Shown here: positions 27,789-36,785 of the stretch, piece by piece
How positions within the stretch are numbered: the first letter of the stretch is position 1
How the letters are laid out: every line of letters starts with the position of its first letter
Assembly: GCA_963785745.1 (NCBI GenBank)
Contig: CAWAWR010000020.1
Location: forward strand, 1-64,000
Direction: 5' to 3'
Source of the DNA: VAZQ01 sp963785745
GTDB lineage: Bacteria; Pseudomonadota; Alphaproteobacteria; Rhizobiales; Xanthobacteraceae
DNA length: 64,000 nt
Made by a program: the position numbers and the translations under genes
The notes under the pieces: generated by a model
What the model saw: only the letters and a program-made list of their open reading frames with translations
Told to the model about the DNA's origin: nothing
The model's database searches: none

Positions 27789-28976
27789 TGCTGCAAACCA
27801 CCGTCAAGAAATCCACCGCCCGGCCCTCGCGCGAGGAACTGCTCCGTCGCGCCGAAGCGCTGGTGCCGGTGCTGCAGGAGCGCGCCGCGCAATGCGAGAC
27901 GCATGCGCCGCTGCCCCGACGAAACGATCCGCGACTATCTCGCCAACGATCTGCTGCGCATCTGCCAGCCCGCGCGCTATGGCGGCTTCGAGCACAACTA
28001 TGACGTCCTCTGTGAGGTGAGCCAGACGCTCGCGCGCGGCTGCGGCTCGCAGGCCTGGGTGCACATGGTGCTCACCGACAACATTCTGAAGCTCGCGTCC
28101 TATTCGGCGCAGGCGCAGGAGGATGTGTGGGGCAAGGACCCGACCGCGAAACTGTCGAACTGCGTGACGCCGACGGGCAAGGCGAAACCGGCCGCGGGCG
28201 GCATCGTCTGGAGCGGCCGCCATCAATTCTCCAGCGGCGTCGACCACGCCGACTGGGTGCTGGCGGCCGGCGCCGTCGACCGCGGCGACCGCAAGCAGGA
28301 ATGCTCGGTGCTGGTGCCGAAGAGCGACATCACCATCGTCGACGACTGGCACGTGATCGGCTTCGCCGGGACCGGCAGCAAGACGTTCGTCATCGAGGAG
28401 AAATTCGTTCCGGAGCATCGCATCCTCGACAAGAAGGCGTCGGACGAAGGCAACGCGCCGGGCGCGCAGCTCTACGCCGCGCCGGTGTTCCACTTGCCGC
28501 GCGGCGGGCCGTCGTCCGCAAGCTATTGCTCGGTCGCCGTCGGTATCGCGGAAGGCTGCCTGGAGGCCTACTACCAGTACACGCGTCCGCGGAAATCCCG
28601 CGGCCGGCCATGGGCGCAGATGGCCGGGGCGCAGATCGTCGCGGCAACCGCCGCGGCCGAGATCGAGGCCGCGGTGCGGATGTATCAGGGCGCCTTGCGC
28701 GAGGCGATGGGCGTGCTGGAGCGCAAAGAGCCGTTCACCAAGCACATGCAGGTCCACGGCAAGCGCAACATGGCCTATGCCGCGCAGCTTTCGATCCAGG
28801 CGGTGCAACGGCTGTTCAACGACGCCGGCGGGCGCGTGCTCTACACCGACCACGATTTGCAGCGCAAATTCCGCGATGCGCATGCCGCGGCGGCGCATCA
28901 CTCGCTGACCTGGCACAGCGCGGCGGAGAACTACGGTGCGCACGTGCTGGGTGCGGACGCGGATGAGGATGAGTGA
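27788..28976 (+). CDS. Acyl-CoA-dehydrogenase-fold flavoprotein / flavin monooxygenase (frame broken once)
   Basis: About 395 residues. The start ATG at 27788 overlaps the previous stop. One shift near 27905 separates the first 38 residues from the body. The body (GCGSQAWVHMVLTDNILKLA, SNCVTPTGKAKPAAGG, WSGRHQFSSGVDHADWVLAA, GIAEGCLEAYYQYTRPRKSR) fits the acyl-CoA dehydrogenase fold. It lacks a clear catalytic glutamate and resembles group D flavin monooxygenases of the HsaA/HpaB type. It overlaps the next gene. Confidence 0.82.
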
Positions 28977-30727
28977 CGCCGCGCCTGAGCAGTATGACGT
29001 CATCATCATCGGCGCCGGTTCCGCCGGCTGCGTGCTCGCGAACCGGCTGAGCGCGCGGCCGGGCAACAAGGTGCTGCTGATCGAGGCCGGCGACGACTAC
29101 GCGCCCGGCAGCGAACCGTCCGAGGTGCTCGACAGTTTTGCCGCCACCGCGCACTCCAATCCGCGCTTTACCTGGCAGGGCCTGACCGCCGCGTTCGGGC
29201 CGCGTCCCAGCAACGCACCCGACCGCCGCCCGCGCCGCCGCTATACGCAGGGCCGCGTGATCGGCGGCACCTCGTCGATCAACGGGATGGTCGCGGTGCG
29301 CGGACTGCCGTCCGACTACGACGATTGGTCGGCGCGCGGCGCGACCGGCTGGAACTGGGACGGCGTACTGCCATTTTTCCGCAAGCTCGAAAGCGACCAG
29401 GACTTCGACGGCCCATTGCACGGGAAAGATGGCCCGGTCCCGCTGCGGCGCATCGCGTCCGGCTGGCCGGGCTTCGTCGCGGGGGTGTACGAAGCAGTCG
29501 AGGACCTCGGCTTCAAGAACCTTCACGACCAGAACGGCGCGTTCGGCGACGGCTATTTCCCGATTGCGATCTCCAATATCGACAATCACCGCGTCTCGAC
29601 CGCGATGGCGTATCTGACGCGCGACGTCCGGCAACGTTCGAACCTAACGATCCTGAGTGGCGCCCGCGCGGAGCAACTCCTGTTCGACGGCACGCGTGTC
29701 CTCGGCGTGCGCGTCCAGCGCGCGGGCCGGACGATCGACCTGCACGCGCGCGACACGATCGTGTCGATGGGCGCGCTGCATTCGCCGGCGTTCCTGCTGC
29801 GCAACGGCATCGGCCCGGCGAACGAGCTCGCAGCGCTCGGCATCCAGGTGCGCGCCGACCGCGCCGGTGTCGGCAAGCACCTGATGGAGCATCCCGGCGT
29901 CAATTTCGGCTGCTATCTGAATCGCGATGCGCGGCTGCCGGCCGATATGCGGCGGCAGATGTTCGCGGGACTGCGCTGGTCGTCGAAGATCGACGGCTGT
30001 CCCGCCGGCGACATGTACATCATCCCGAGCAACAAGGCGGCGTGGCATGGCGTCGGCCACCGGCTCGGCCTGCTCATGATGTGGGTCAACCGCTCCTATT
30101 CCACCGGCGAGGTGCGCCTCACCTCGCCCGATCCGTCGGCCAAGCCCGACATCGATTTCAACATGTGCTCGGACTGGCGCGACATGGAGCGCATGCTCAT
30201 GGGCGTGCGCATGATGATCAAGCTGCAGGCGCATCCCGCCGTGCAACGGACCTGCGCGCAGATCTTCCCCGTGAGCTACAGCGACCGCGCACGCCGTTAT
30301 GCGGTGTACAGCCGTGCAAACAAAATCCAGATGGAGATCGGCGGCACGCTCATGGACCTCACCGCACCGTTGCGCCGGTTGCTGGTGAACACGCTGATCG
30401 CCGACGGCCCGACCATCGAGGACCTCGCCGACGAGTTCGACGATGAAGCAGTGGATCGCCGACACCGTGCTCGGGCACTGGCACGCGACATCGACCTGCC
30501 GCATGGGCGCATCGGACGACCCCGGCGCGGTGACCGATCCGGCCGGGCGCGTCTACGGCGTCGGGGGCCTGCGGGTCTGCGATGCCTCGATCATGCCGAC
30601 GGTGCCCTGCGCCAACACCAACATCCCGACCATCATGGTGGGCGAGAAGATCGCGGCAACGATGCTCGACGCGCAGCATTCAAGGCTGATGCGGGCATTT
30701 CAGGCCCTGCGATTCACGTTTGCCTGA
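28969..30727 (+). CDS. GMC-family FAD-dependent oxidoreductase (frame broken once)
   Basis: About 585 residues. The FAD-binding start YDVIIIGAGSAGCVLANRLS, GMC signature 1 (RVIGGTSSINGMVAVRG) and signature 2 (GALHSPAFLLRNGIGP) are all visible, as is the active-site His in LGHWHATSTCRMG. Members include choline and alcohol dehydrogenases. A shift near 30440 joins DEFDDEAV to MKQWIADTVLGHWH. ATG 28969 overlaps the flavoprotein stop by 8 nt. Last gene of the catabolic operon. Confidence 0.9.
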
Positions 30728-30827
30728 CGCAAATCGCCTAAGCCTGCCGGCCTGGATCGCCGGCTGCCGCCGAGTTGCCACAATCCAACCGACTAACGCG
30801 AAAGACCCACCTCTGAGGAGAAGAACG

Positions 30828-31732
30828 ATGGCCGGACAGTTGTCCCGCGGCTGGTCGATGGCGAAAGCCAGCTTCACGGTCCTTAAGCAACATCCCAAGC
30901 TCGCGATCCTGCCCGCCATGTCCGGCACGATCTTTTTGCTCATCATCGGTGCGATCCTGGCGTCGCTGATGCCGCAGTTCGGCATTGGCGCGTTTCGGCA
31001 CCGGCTCGATCTGGACATGGCTCAACAACGGCCAATCCCCCAGCATCTGGTTCTATCTGTCCGCCTTCGTCGTGCTCTATGTCATGACGGCGGTGGCGAT
31101 CTTCTTCAACGTGGCGCTGATCCACTGCGCGCTCCGCGCACACGCCGGTGAGACGCCCTCGATCCGCGGCGGCCTCGCGGCGGCGGTTGCGCTGCTCCCG
31201 CAAATCCTCGGTTGGGCCTTTATCGCCACCACCATCGGCATCGTGCTCAACATGATCACCGATGCGCTGAAGGAGTATCTCGGCTTCCTCGGTGGCCTGC
31301 TTGGCGGCCTGCTCGAATTCTCCTGGGCGGTCATCACCTACTTCGTGGTGCCGGTCCTGGTGACCGAGAAAGTCGGACCGATCACCGCGGTCAAGCGCTC
31401 GGCCTCGGTCCTGCGCAGCAAGTGGGGCGAGTTGCTCGCCGGCGAGGCCCGCATCGGCCTCATCGGCGCACTGTTCTTCATCGCTCTCGGCGCTGGTCTT
31501 TGCCGGCGGCGCGGCGCTCGTCCTCAGCAAGAGCGCGACGGCCGTGGCCGGTCTCGGCGTGGTCCTGATGGTGGTCGGCGTCCTCGCCGCCGTCACCAGC
31601 ATGGTGGTGATGTCGACGCTGAGCACGATCTTCCAGTCCGGCGTCTATCTCTACGCCACCACCGGCCAGGTGCCGCCGTCGCTCGATCGCGACCTGCTCG
31701 AAAGCGCGTTCCAGCCGAAGGCGAAGAAGTAA
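30828..31732 (+). CDS. DUF6159-like multi-pass membrane protein (frame broken twice)
   Basis: About 300 residues. It starts MAGQLSRGWSMAKASFTVLK, then six or so hydrophobic helices: LAILPAMSGTIFLLIIGAIL, FYLSAFVVLYVMTAVAIFF, LLPQILGWAFIATTIGIVL, LLEFSWAVITYFVVPVLVTE and VVLMVVGVLAAVTSMVVM. Shifts near 30990 and 31495. The motif VGPITAVKRSASVLRSKWGE is conserved in the family. The function is unknown; an integral inner-membrane protein. RBS gaggagaag before the ATG. Confidence 0.85.
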
Positions 31733-31770
31733 CCGCACGCGACATTGTTTGTGTTGCGTCGTTGCGTCCT

Positions 31771-31811
31771 GCCCGGCATCGCAGTCTGCGGTGCCGGGCA
31801 TTTGCGTTTTT
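31771..31811 (+). terminator. Rho-independent terminator between convergent genes
   Basis: GCCCGGCATCGCA-gtc-TGCGGTGCCGGGC forms a 13-bp stem with one T-G pair, and is followed by atttgcgttttt. It ends the plus-strand membrane-protein transcript and probably also serves the convergent hydrolase gene. Confidence 0.85.
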
Positions 31812-32649
31812 AGCGCGCGACCCAGCGCGCAAGGTCCGCCATCCAGCCGCTGTTCCAATGGTGCCGGCGCTGCGGGCCGTCGCGGTAGACGTGCGGAACC
31901 TTCAGCTCCTGCAAAAGCTTCCGCGCGCCGTGTGTCTGGTCGCGATAGAAGTCCCATCCCGCCAGCATCAGCCGCGGCTCGCTGCCGAGAAGCTTGCCGC
32001 GCTCGCGCAGCAGCGCGGTGACGCGGTAGCGCTCGAAATTCTCCTGCGTGCCGGCGATCGGCGCCATGCCGTAGCGTGGGATGTCCATCGTCATCGGCGC
32101 ATCCCAGGCGGCCGCCCTTTCGAACACGTCTGGATGGCGCAGCAGCAGCGTCCACGCGCCCCAGCCGGATTTGCTGAAGCCGAGCAGTGCGCGCGAAAAC
32201 CGATCGGTCCCCACCGGATACATGCGCTCGATGAACGGCAGCACCACCTTCAGAAAATACGTCTCCTGCCGGACGTGCGGATCGCTTGGATGGTCGGCAA
32301 ACCACGGCAGCTGGCTGAAGGTCGGGAATACGCAGATGACGCCGAAACCGTTGCCGTAACGATCGGCGATATTGAGCTTGGCGATTTCGGCCCGCGCGTC
32401 GCCCCAGCGTTTTTCGTCATGCGCCTCGACCGGCAGGATGTAGAGCGCCAGCAGCGGGCCGCCCTTTGGCCTTGCCGGGGCGCGCACGAAGATCTGCGTG
32501 GTGCCGGCCTGGAATTCCGACTGCACGTCATGGACGACGAAACCGTGGTCGGCTGTTTTCGCGGCGGAAATGACGGGATCGGCGTGCGCCGCCACGCACA
32601 AGAACAGGCATGAACCAAGGATAACGACGAGACGGTGCATGCATGTCAT
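31810..32649 (-). CDS. Secreted alpha/beta-hydrolase (esterase D-like)
   Basis: 279 residues from ATG at 32649; a second ATG at 32640 is possible. The signal peptide (MHRLVVILGSCLFLCVAAHA) predicts a periplasmic enzyme. The nucleophile elbow is ALLGFSKSGWGAW (G-x-S-x-S/G), the acid is probably in MLAGWDFYRDQTHG and the His in RRHHWNSGW. The architecture fits the putative-esterase (feruloyl esterase/EsteraseD) group. The substrate is unknown. Single gene between a terminator and a divergent gene. Confidence 0.85.
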   Translation of the reverse strand: MTCMHRLVVILGSCLFLCVAAHADPVISAAKTADHGFVVHDVQSEFQAGTTQIFVRAPARPKGGPLLALYILPVEAHDEKRWGDARAEIAKLNIADRYGNGFGVICVFPTFSQLPWFADHPSDPHVRQETYFLKVVLPFIERMYPVGTDRFSRALLGFSKSGWGAWTLLLRHPDVFERAAAWDAPMTMDIPRYGMAPIAGTQENFERYRVTALLRERGKLLGSEPRLMLAGWDFYRDQTHGARKLLQELKVPHVYRDGPQRRHHWNSGWMADLARWVAR

Positions 32650-32731
32650 GGGGATTTGCAGGAACGCTTTGCTTACCATGTGGATCGCCGGATAAGGCGT
32701 TCTTAAGTTCGTTGCCTCAGTCTGATCGCTG

Positions 32732-33691
32732 ATGGCGATCAAGACAACATTCAAGCGCGTCATGACCGTTGCCCTCGGACTCGGGTTCCTGGCCTTGGTC
32801 TGGAGCGCCGCATCCATCACGATCACCGGCTATCGAACGCCGCTGGCGAACAAGGGGACCGCCTACAAGATCGGCATACAGCACGGACTGACCGCCGACC
32901 ACGTCCATACCGTCTCGGCGGGAAAGACGCCGGCGATCGTCTTCCGCCGGCGCGAGCATGACAGCATCAATCACTATACCTGGGAGAAGGCCAACCTGAG
33001 CCGTCCCGGCAACTGCCTCGATCTCAAGCCGGCGGCGAACGGAAGCGGTCATACGCTGTCCACGCTGTGCCGAACGCCTGACAAGATCGAGGAGAATGAC
33101 AATCGCTTCTACTTCTCGGTTTCCGAGGATCGCGCCATCCGTCTCGGCGTCGGCCCGAAGCCACCGGCCGACGGCCGGAGCGAAGCGCGCGGCGCGATGT
33201 ACGGCGTCAAAGGGGAAATTGCTTTCGGCGCGACATTCGAAACCGCATCGGTCTTCAAGATCGAGCTTACTGCGGCGGGCCTCAACATCGCCGACCTCCT
33301 TGTCAAACCCTCGCCGGGGATCGAGCCGACGAGCGAAGGCGATGACGAAGCCGGCGGCTGCGGCGAACCTCGCACCGTCCGGCTCGGCGATCCGATCGCG
33401 CTCTGGCTCCTGCCGCCGACCGCGGCCAGAATTTGCAGCTTCAAGTCCAAAGACGACAAGGCCGTCCTGTCGCTGGTGCAGTATCAGCGCGGATGGATGC
33501 AGCGCACGCGCTGGTCCGATGAGATCATGTGCCGCGCCCTGCTCGCCGCATTGCTCGAGGGCGACCGCAGGCGCGACACCCATTTCGCCGGCTGCCTCGG
33601 CGCCCATTGGAACGAGCTGTCACGAATCGACGTCAGCCTCATGCTGTTCGAGACGGCTGAACCGGGGCGGCTGGCGCGCCTGACCTATTGA
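32732..33691 (+). CDS. Hypothetical membrane-anchored protein
   Basis: 319 residues, intact, not recognised. One N-terminal hydrophobic helix (VMTVALGLGFLALVWSAASI) is followed by a periplasmic-looking domain. That domain contains several Cys residues (LSRPGNCLDLK, LSTLCRTPDK, GGCGEPR, ARICSFKSK, EIMCRALL and HFAGCLGAHW), six in all, which could form disulfides. It is divergent from the esterase-like gene and converges with a solute receptor 4 nt away. No motif indicates catalysis. Confidence 0.75.
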   Translation: MAIKTTFKRVMTVALGLGFLALVWSAASITITGYRTPLANKGTAYKIGIQHGLTADHVHTVSAGKTPAIVFRRREHDSINHYTWEKANLSRPGNCLDLKPAANGSGHTLSTLCRTPDKIEENDNRFYFSVSEDRAIRLGVGPKPPADGRSEARGAMYGVKGEIAFGATFETASVFKIELTAAGLNIADLLVKPSPGIEPTSEGDDEAGGCGEPRTVRLGDPIALWLLPPTAARICSFKSKDDKAVLSLVQYQRGWMQRTRWSDEIMCRALLAALLEGDRRRDTHFAGCLGAHWNELSRIDVSLMLFETAEPGRLARLTY

Positions 33692-33695
33692 CCGG

Positions 33696-34664
33696 TTATT
33701 GCGTGCGCGCGACGCCGGCGCGTTCCACGATCGGGCTCCAGCGGGCGATTTCCGCCTTCACGTAGTCGCGCAGCTGCTCGGGCGAGCCCGTCACCTGCGG
33801 GCCCATGCCGCGATTGGTCAGTTCCTGCGTCACCTCGGGCTCGCTGAAAATCGCGTGGACCTCTTTGTTCAGGAGCGCGACGATCTCCGGCGGCGTGTTC
33901 GCAGGCGCGACAATCATCTGCCATGCGGCGGATTCGAAGCCGGCGACCCCGGCTTCCTGCATGGTCGGAACGTCCGGCGTCGCCGCCGAGCGCTTGGCCA
34001 TCGACACTGCCAGCGCCCGCAGCTTGCCCTCGCGAATTTGCGGCAGCACCGACGGACCGTCACCGAACAGCACCTGCAGCCGTCCCGCAAGCAGATCGGT
34101 GAGCGCCGGCGGCGTCGCCTTGTAGGGAACGTGCTGCATGCGCGTTCCGGTAAGGCTCAGCATCAGTTCGGTGCTCAAGTGATGCATGGTGCCGGGGCCG
34201 GCGGAGCCGTAGTTCAGCTCGCCGGGCTTCGCCTTTGCCAGCGCGATCAGGTCGGCGACCGACTTCACCGGCGAATCCGCGCTGACGGTCAGCACGAACG
34301 GCGATGCCGTCAGCAGCGCCACCGGCACGAAGTCCTTGGCCGGATCGTAGGCAAGCTTCTTCGCCAAGGTCACGTTGACAGCCATGGTCGTGCTGGTGGC
34401 TTGCAGCAGCATGTAGCCGTCGGGATTGGCGCGGGCGACCAGAACGGCGGCGAGCGTGGTGCCGCCGCCCGGCCGGTTCTCGATCACGAACGGCTTGCCA
34501 AGCCGGCGTTCGAGCTTTTGCGCCACGAGGCGCGCCAGCAGATCGGAGCCGCCGCCCGCGCCCAGCGGAACAACGATCGTCACCGGGCGCGACGGATAGG
34601 GCTGCGATTGCGCCGGCGCCACGGCAAGAACGGTAAGCGCCACGACGATCGGGATGCGCCGCAT
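33696..34664 (-). CDS. Bug/TctC-family extracytoplasmic solute receptor
   Basis: 322 residues, intact. The signal ends APAQSQ, then PYPSRPVTIVVPLGAGGGSD, the TctC opening. Also VIENRPGGGTTLAAVLVARA, NPDGYMLLQATSTTM, MQHVPYKATPPALTDLLAGR and LNYGSAGPGTMHHLSTELML. An isolated receptor with no transporter genes or enzymes beside it. The likely ligand class is carboxylates; the specific ligand is unknown. Confidence 0.93.
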   Translation of the reverse strand: MRRIPIVVALTVLAVAPAQSQPYPSRPVTIVVPLGAGGGSDLLARLVAQKLERRLGKPFVIENRPGGGTTLAAVLVARANPDGYMLLQATSTTMAVNVTLAKKLAYDPAKDFVPVALLTASPFVLTVSADSPVKSVADLIALAKAKPGELNYGSAGPGTMHHLSTELMLSLTGTRMQHVPYKATPPALTDLLAGRLQVLFGDGPSVLPQIREGKLRALAVSMAKRSAATPDVPTMQEAGVAGFESAAWQMIVAPANTPPEIVALLNKEVHAIFSEPEVTQELTNRGMGPQVTGSPEQLRDYVKAEIARWSPIVERAGVARTQ

Positions 34665-34760
34665 TCAATCCTCCCCACGTCTTTCGTTGACGGAAGGATA
34701 AAGATGCCGATGCCCGGCACAAGGGCCGGGCATGACGTATCGTCGTCGCAGGTAAGCGGA

Positions 34761-35264
34761 TCAGTTCACGCAGAGCCGGTCGGCGAGCGCGCGGAACGCG
34801 GTCAACTGATCCGCCTTGAGCTCGCGCTTCTCGTCGCGGCCGACGAAGACCTTGAACATGATGCCGCCGTCGCGATTGAAGAACACGATCACGGCGGAAA
34901 GCTTGTTCATGAACGGCCGCTCGACGAAGGCCAGTCCGGCGCAGCGCTCGTGCCGGAGATGGCCGTGGAAGCCGCTCGAGCCCATCAGATTGAAATAGCC
35001 GCGCCCGACCTGTCCCGCCGGAATCGGACCGGTGAATTCCATGATGCCGTCTTCGGTGTGGACGATCAGCGTCACGTCGCCCCAGTTGGCGAGATCGCCC
35101 ATGGCGTCGATGAACGCCTCGCCGGGCGCCAGGCGCCGCATCGTTGCCGGCAGCGCCTCGACCGCCGCCCGCGGCGTGACGTCGTATTCGCTGGCGACGG
35201 TCTCGAACACGGCGCCAGGATTGTCCGCCATATGGCGGTGCAGATCGATGCTAGCCGCGTTCAT
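34761..35264 (-). CDS. hutX: Heme utilization cytosolic carrier protein HutX
   Basis: 167 residues, intact. HutX binds incoming heme in the cytoplasm and passes it to a heme-degrading enzyme. Family features are MADNPGAVFETVASEYDVTP, DLANWGDVTLIVHTEDGIMEF, GYFNLMGSSGFHGHLRHERC and VFFNRDGGIMFKVFVGRDEK. It lies 5 nt after the IsdG-type gene, in a minus-strand heme operon with tonB and hmuR. Confidence 0.92.
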   Translation of the reverse strand: MNAASIDLHRHMADNPGAVFETVASEYDVTPRAAVEALPATMRRLAPGEAFIDAMGDLANWGDVTLIVHTEDGIMEFTGPIPAGQVGRGYFNLMGSSGFHGHLRHERCAGLAFVERPFMNKLSAVIVFFNRDGGIMFKVFVGRDEKRELKADQLTAFRALADRLCVN

Positions 35265-35269
35265 GGCGG

Positions 35270-35608
35270 TCAGGCGACCGCCGGCTCGGCGAGGGCGATG
35301 GTCTGGCGGACCTCGAAGCCTTCGAACTTCGGGTGCTCGAGATAGAGCGGACCGGTCGTGTTGTTGCCGGCGCGAGCGTGCGCGACGCGGAACGCCTCGG
35401 ACTTGGTCCAATCCTCGAAAGCCGACTTGCTCCGCCACACCGTGTGCGAGGCGTAGAGCGTGTGGTCCTCGGCTTCCGGCCCCTTGAGCAGATGGAATTC
35501 GACGAAGCCCGGGACTTGATTCAATTGCGAGTCGCGGTTGAGCCAGACCTGCTCAAAAGCATTCTCGGAGCCGCGCGCGACGCGAAAACGGTTCATGGCG
35601 ATGAACAT
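35270..35608 (-). CDS. IsdG/HmuD-type heme-degrading monooxygenase
   Basis: 112 residues, intact. Small antibiotic-biosynthesis-monooxygenase fold. The IsdG-type catalytic trio is visible: Asn6 (FIAMNRFRV), Trp in HTVWRSKSAFEDW and His in EAFRVAHARAG. Such enzymes open heme to release iron. It matches the HmuD/HmuQ proteins of bradyrhizobia. The start ATG is at 35608, just after a 70-nt gap from tonB. Confidence 0.9.
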   Translation of the reverse strand: MFIAMNRFRVARGSENAFEQVWLNRDSQLNQVPGFVEFHLLKGPEAEDHTLYASHTVWRSKSAFEDWTKSEAFRVAHARAGNNTTGPLYLEHPKFEGFEVRQTIALAEPAVA

Positions 35609-35678
35609 GGAAACTCCTCTGTGCGAGCTGCGTGCGGCTGGCTGGCGGCTGGCGTGCAGCGGAAATCCAGGGGTATCG

Positions 35679-36782
35679 TTACCGCAGATTGAACCGCACG
35701 GGAACGGTGAAATTGCGCCCTTTTCCATCCGGAGGAACCGGGAACGGCGAGGCCCGGCGCGCCATCGCCACCACCTCCTGGTCGATGGCGGGGTTGCCGG
35801 AGCCGCCCGCCAGCCGTGCCGAGGTCACGCGACCGCCGCCGTCGATCGAAAACGACACCGTGGCGACGCCCTGGGCGCCGGAGCTGCGTGCGGAAGCGGG
35901 ATACTGCTTGTAGCGCGCAAGATGCGCAGCGACCATGCCGTTGTAGTTGGCTGAGTTGTCCGACCGTCCGCGGCCGATGCCGCTGGCGGCGTCGGTCGGC
36001 GTGGCGGCGGCGACCTGTTTCTTCTGCGCCGCCTTCTTGTCTGTGGGAGCCGCAATGCGCTTGCGCTCCGGGGCCTTCTGAATGGTTTGAATCTGCGGCC
36101 GCTGGGGCGCGGTCTGCTCCGGTCGCTCTACCGGCTGCGTCGACGCCGTCGTTTCGGCGACGGTGGATTCAGGCTCCGGCCGCTGCTCCTGCAACGTCGG
36201 TTCGACGGTCTGGGCCTCCGGCGGCGTTTCCTGCGGCTTCGCTTCCGGCGCCGTCTCCTGCAACGCGACCGGAACTTCCTGCGGCATCACAGTCGCGACG
36301 CGCGATTGTTCGGTCACCGGTTCTTCCAGCGCACGTTCCTCGGACGGCGCGGCGACCTGCACCTCCTGCTCGCCCGGCTGCTGCGCGAGACCTGCGGCGG
36401 TGTTGGCGCCGAGCACGATTTCGACCGTCATCACCTCGATGCCGATGCTCGCCATCGGTCGGGGCTGGTGCCAGAACGTCGCCAGCAACGCTGAATGCAG
36501 CGCCAGCGACCCCAGAAGAATCGCGACACTCCTGCCGATCCCGAATTTGGCCGTGTGCGGCGCGGGACGCTCGCTGGCGGCCACCGACGGCAGCGGAAAC
36601 ACCGCCGCGGCGCCTTGCCGGCGCGGGCGTGCGAATGGAACGACGTTGCTGAGGTCGGTCGCCTCGGATTGCAGCGGCTCGTCGCGACGTGCGATCAGGG
36701 CCGCGCCGTGGAAGCCGGCGGTGCCGGCCTGGTCTTGCACTCGCTTCGCGACAACGTCGCCTGGCTGCGGAAACTGACTCAA
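35679..36782 (-). CDS. tonB: TonB energy transducer of the heme locus
   Basis: 367 residues, intact. The N-terminal cytoplasmic extension is unusually long (about 90 residues), followed by one membrane anchor (GRSVAILLGSLALHSALLAT). A long Pro/Glu/Gln-rich periplasmic spacer comes next, then the TonB C-terminal domain (MVAAHLARYKQYPASARSSG, GVATVSFSIDGGGRVTSARL) with the conserved YP. It links proton-motive force to HmuR, whose gene ends 3 nt before this start. No exbB or exbD is present here; they must be elsewhere. Confidence 0.93.
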   Translation of the reverse strand: MSQFPQPGDVVAKRVQDQAGTAGFHGAALIARRDEPLQSEATDLSNVVPFARPRRQGAAAVFPLPSVAASERPAPHTAKFGIGRSVAILLGSLALHSALLATFWHQPRPMASIGIEVMTVEIVLGANTAAGLAQQPGEQEVQVAAPSEERALEEPVTEQSRVATVMPQEVPVALQETAPEAKPQETPPEAQTVEPTLQEQRPEPESTVAETTASTQPVERPEQTAPQRPQIQTIQKAPERKRIAAPTDKKAAQKKQVAAATPTDAASGIGRGRSDNSANYNGMVAAHLARYKQYPASARSSGAQGVATVSFSIDGGGRVTSARLAGGSGNPAIDQEVVAMARRASPFPVPPDGKGRNFTVPVRFNLR

Positions 36783-36785
36783 CCG

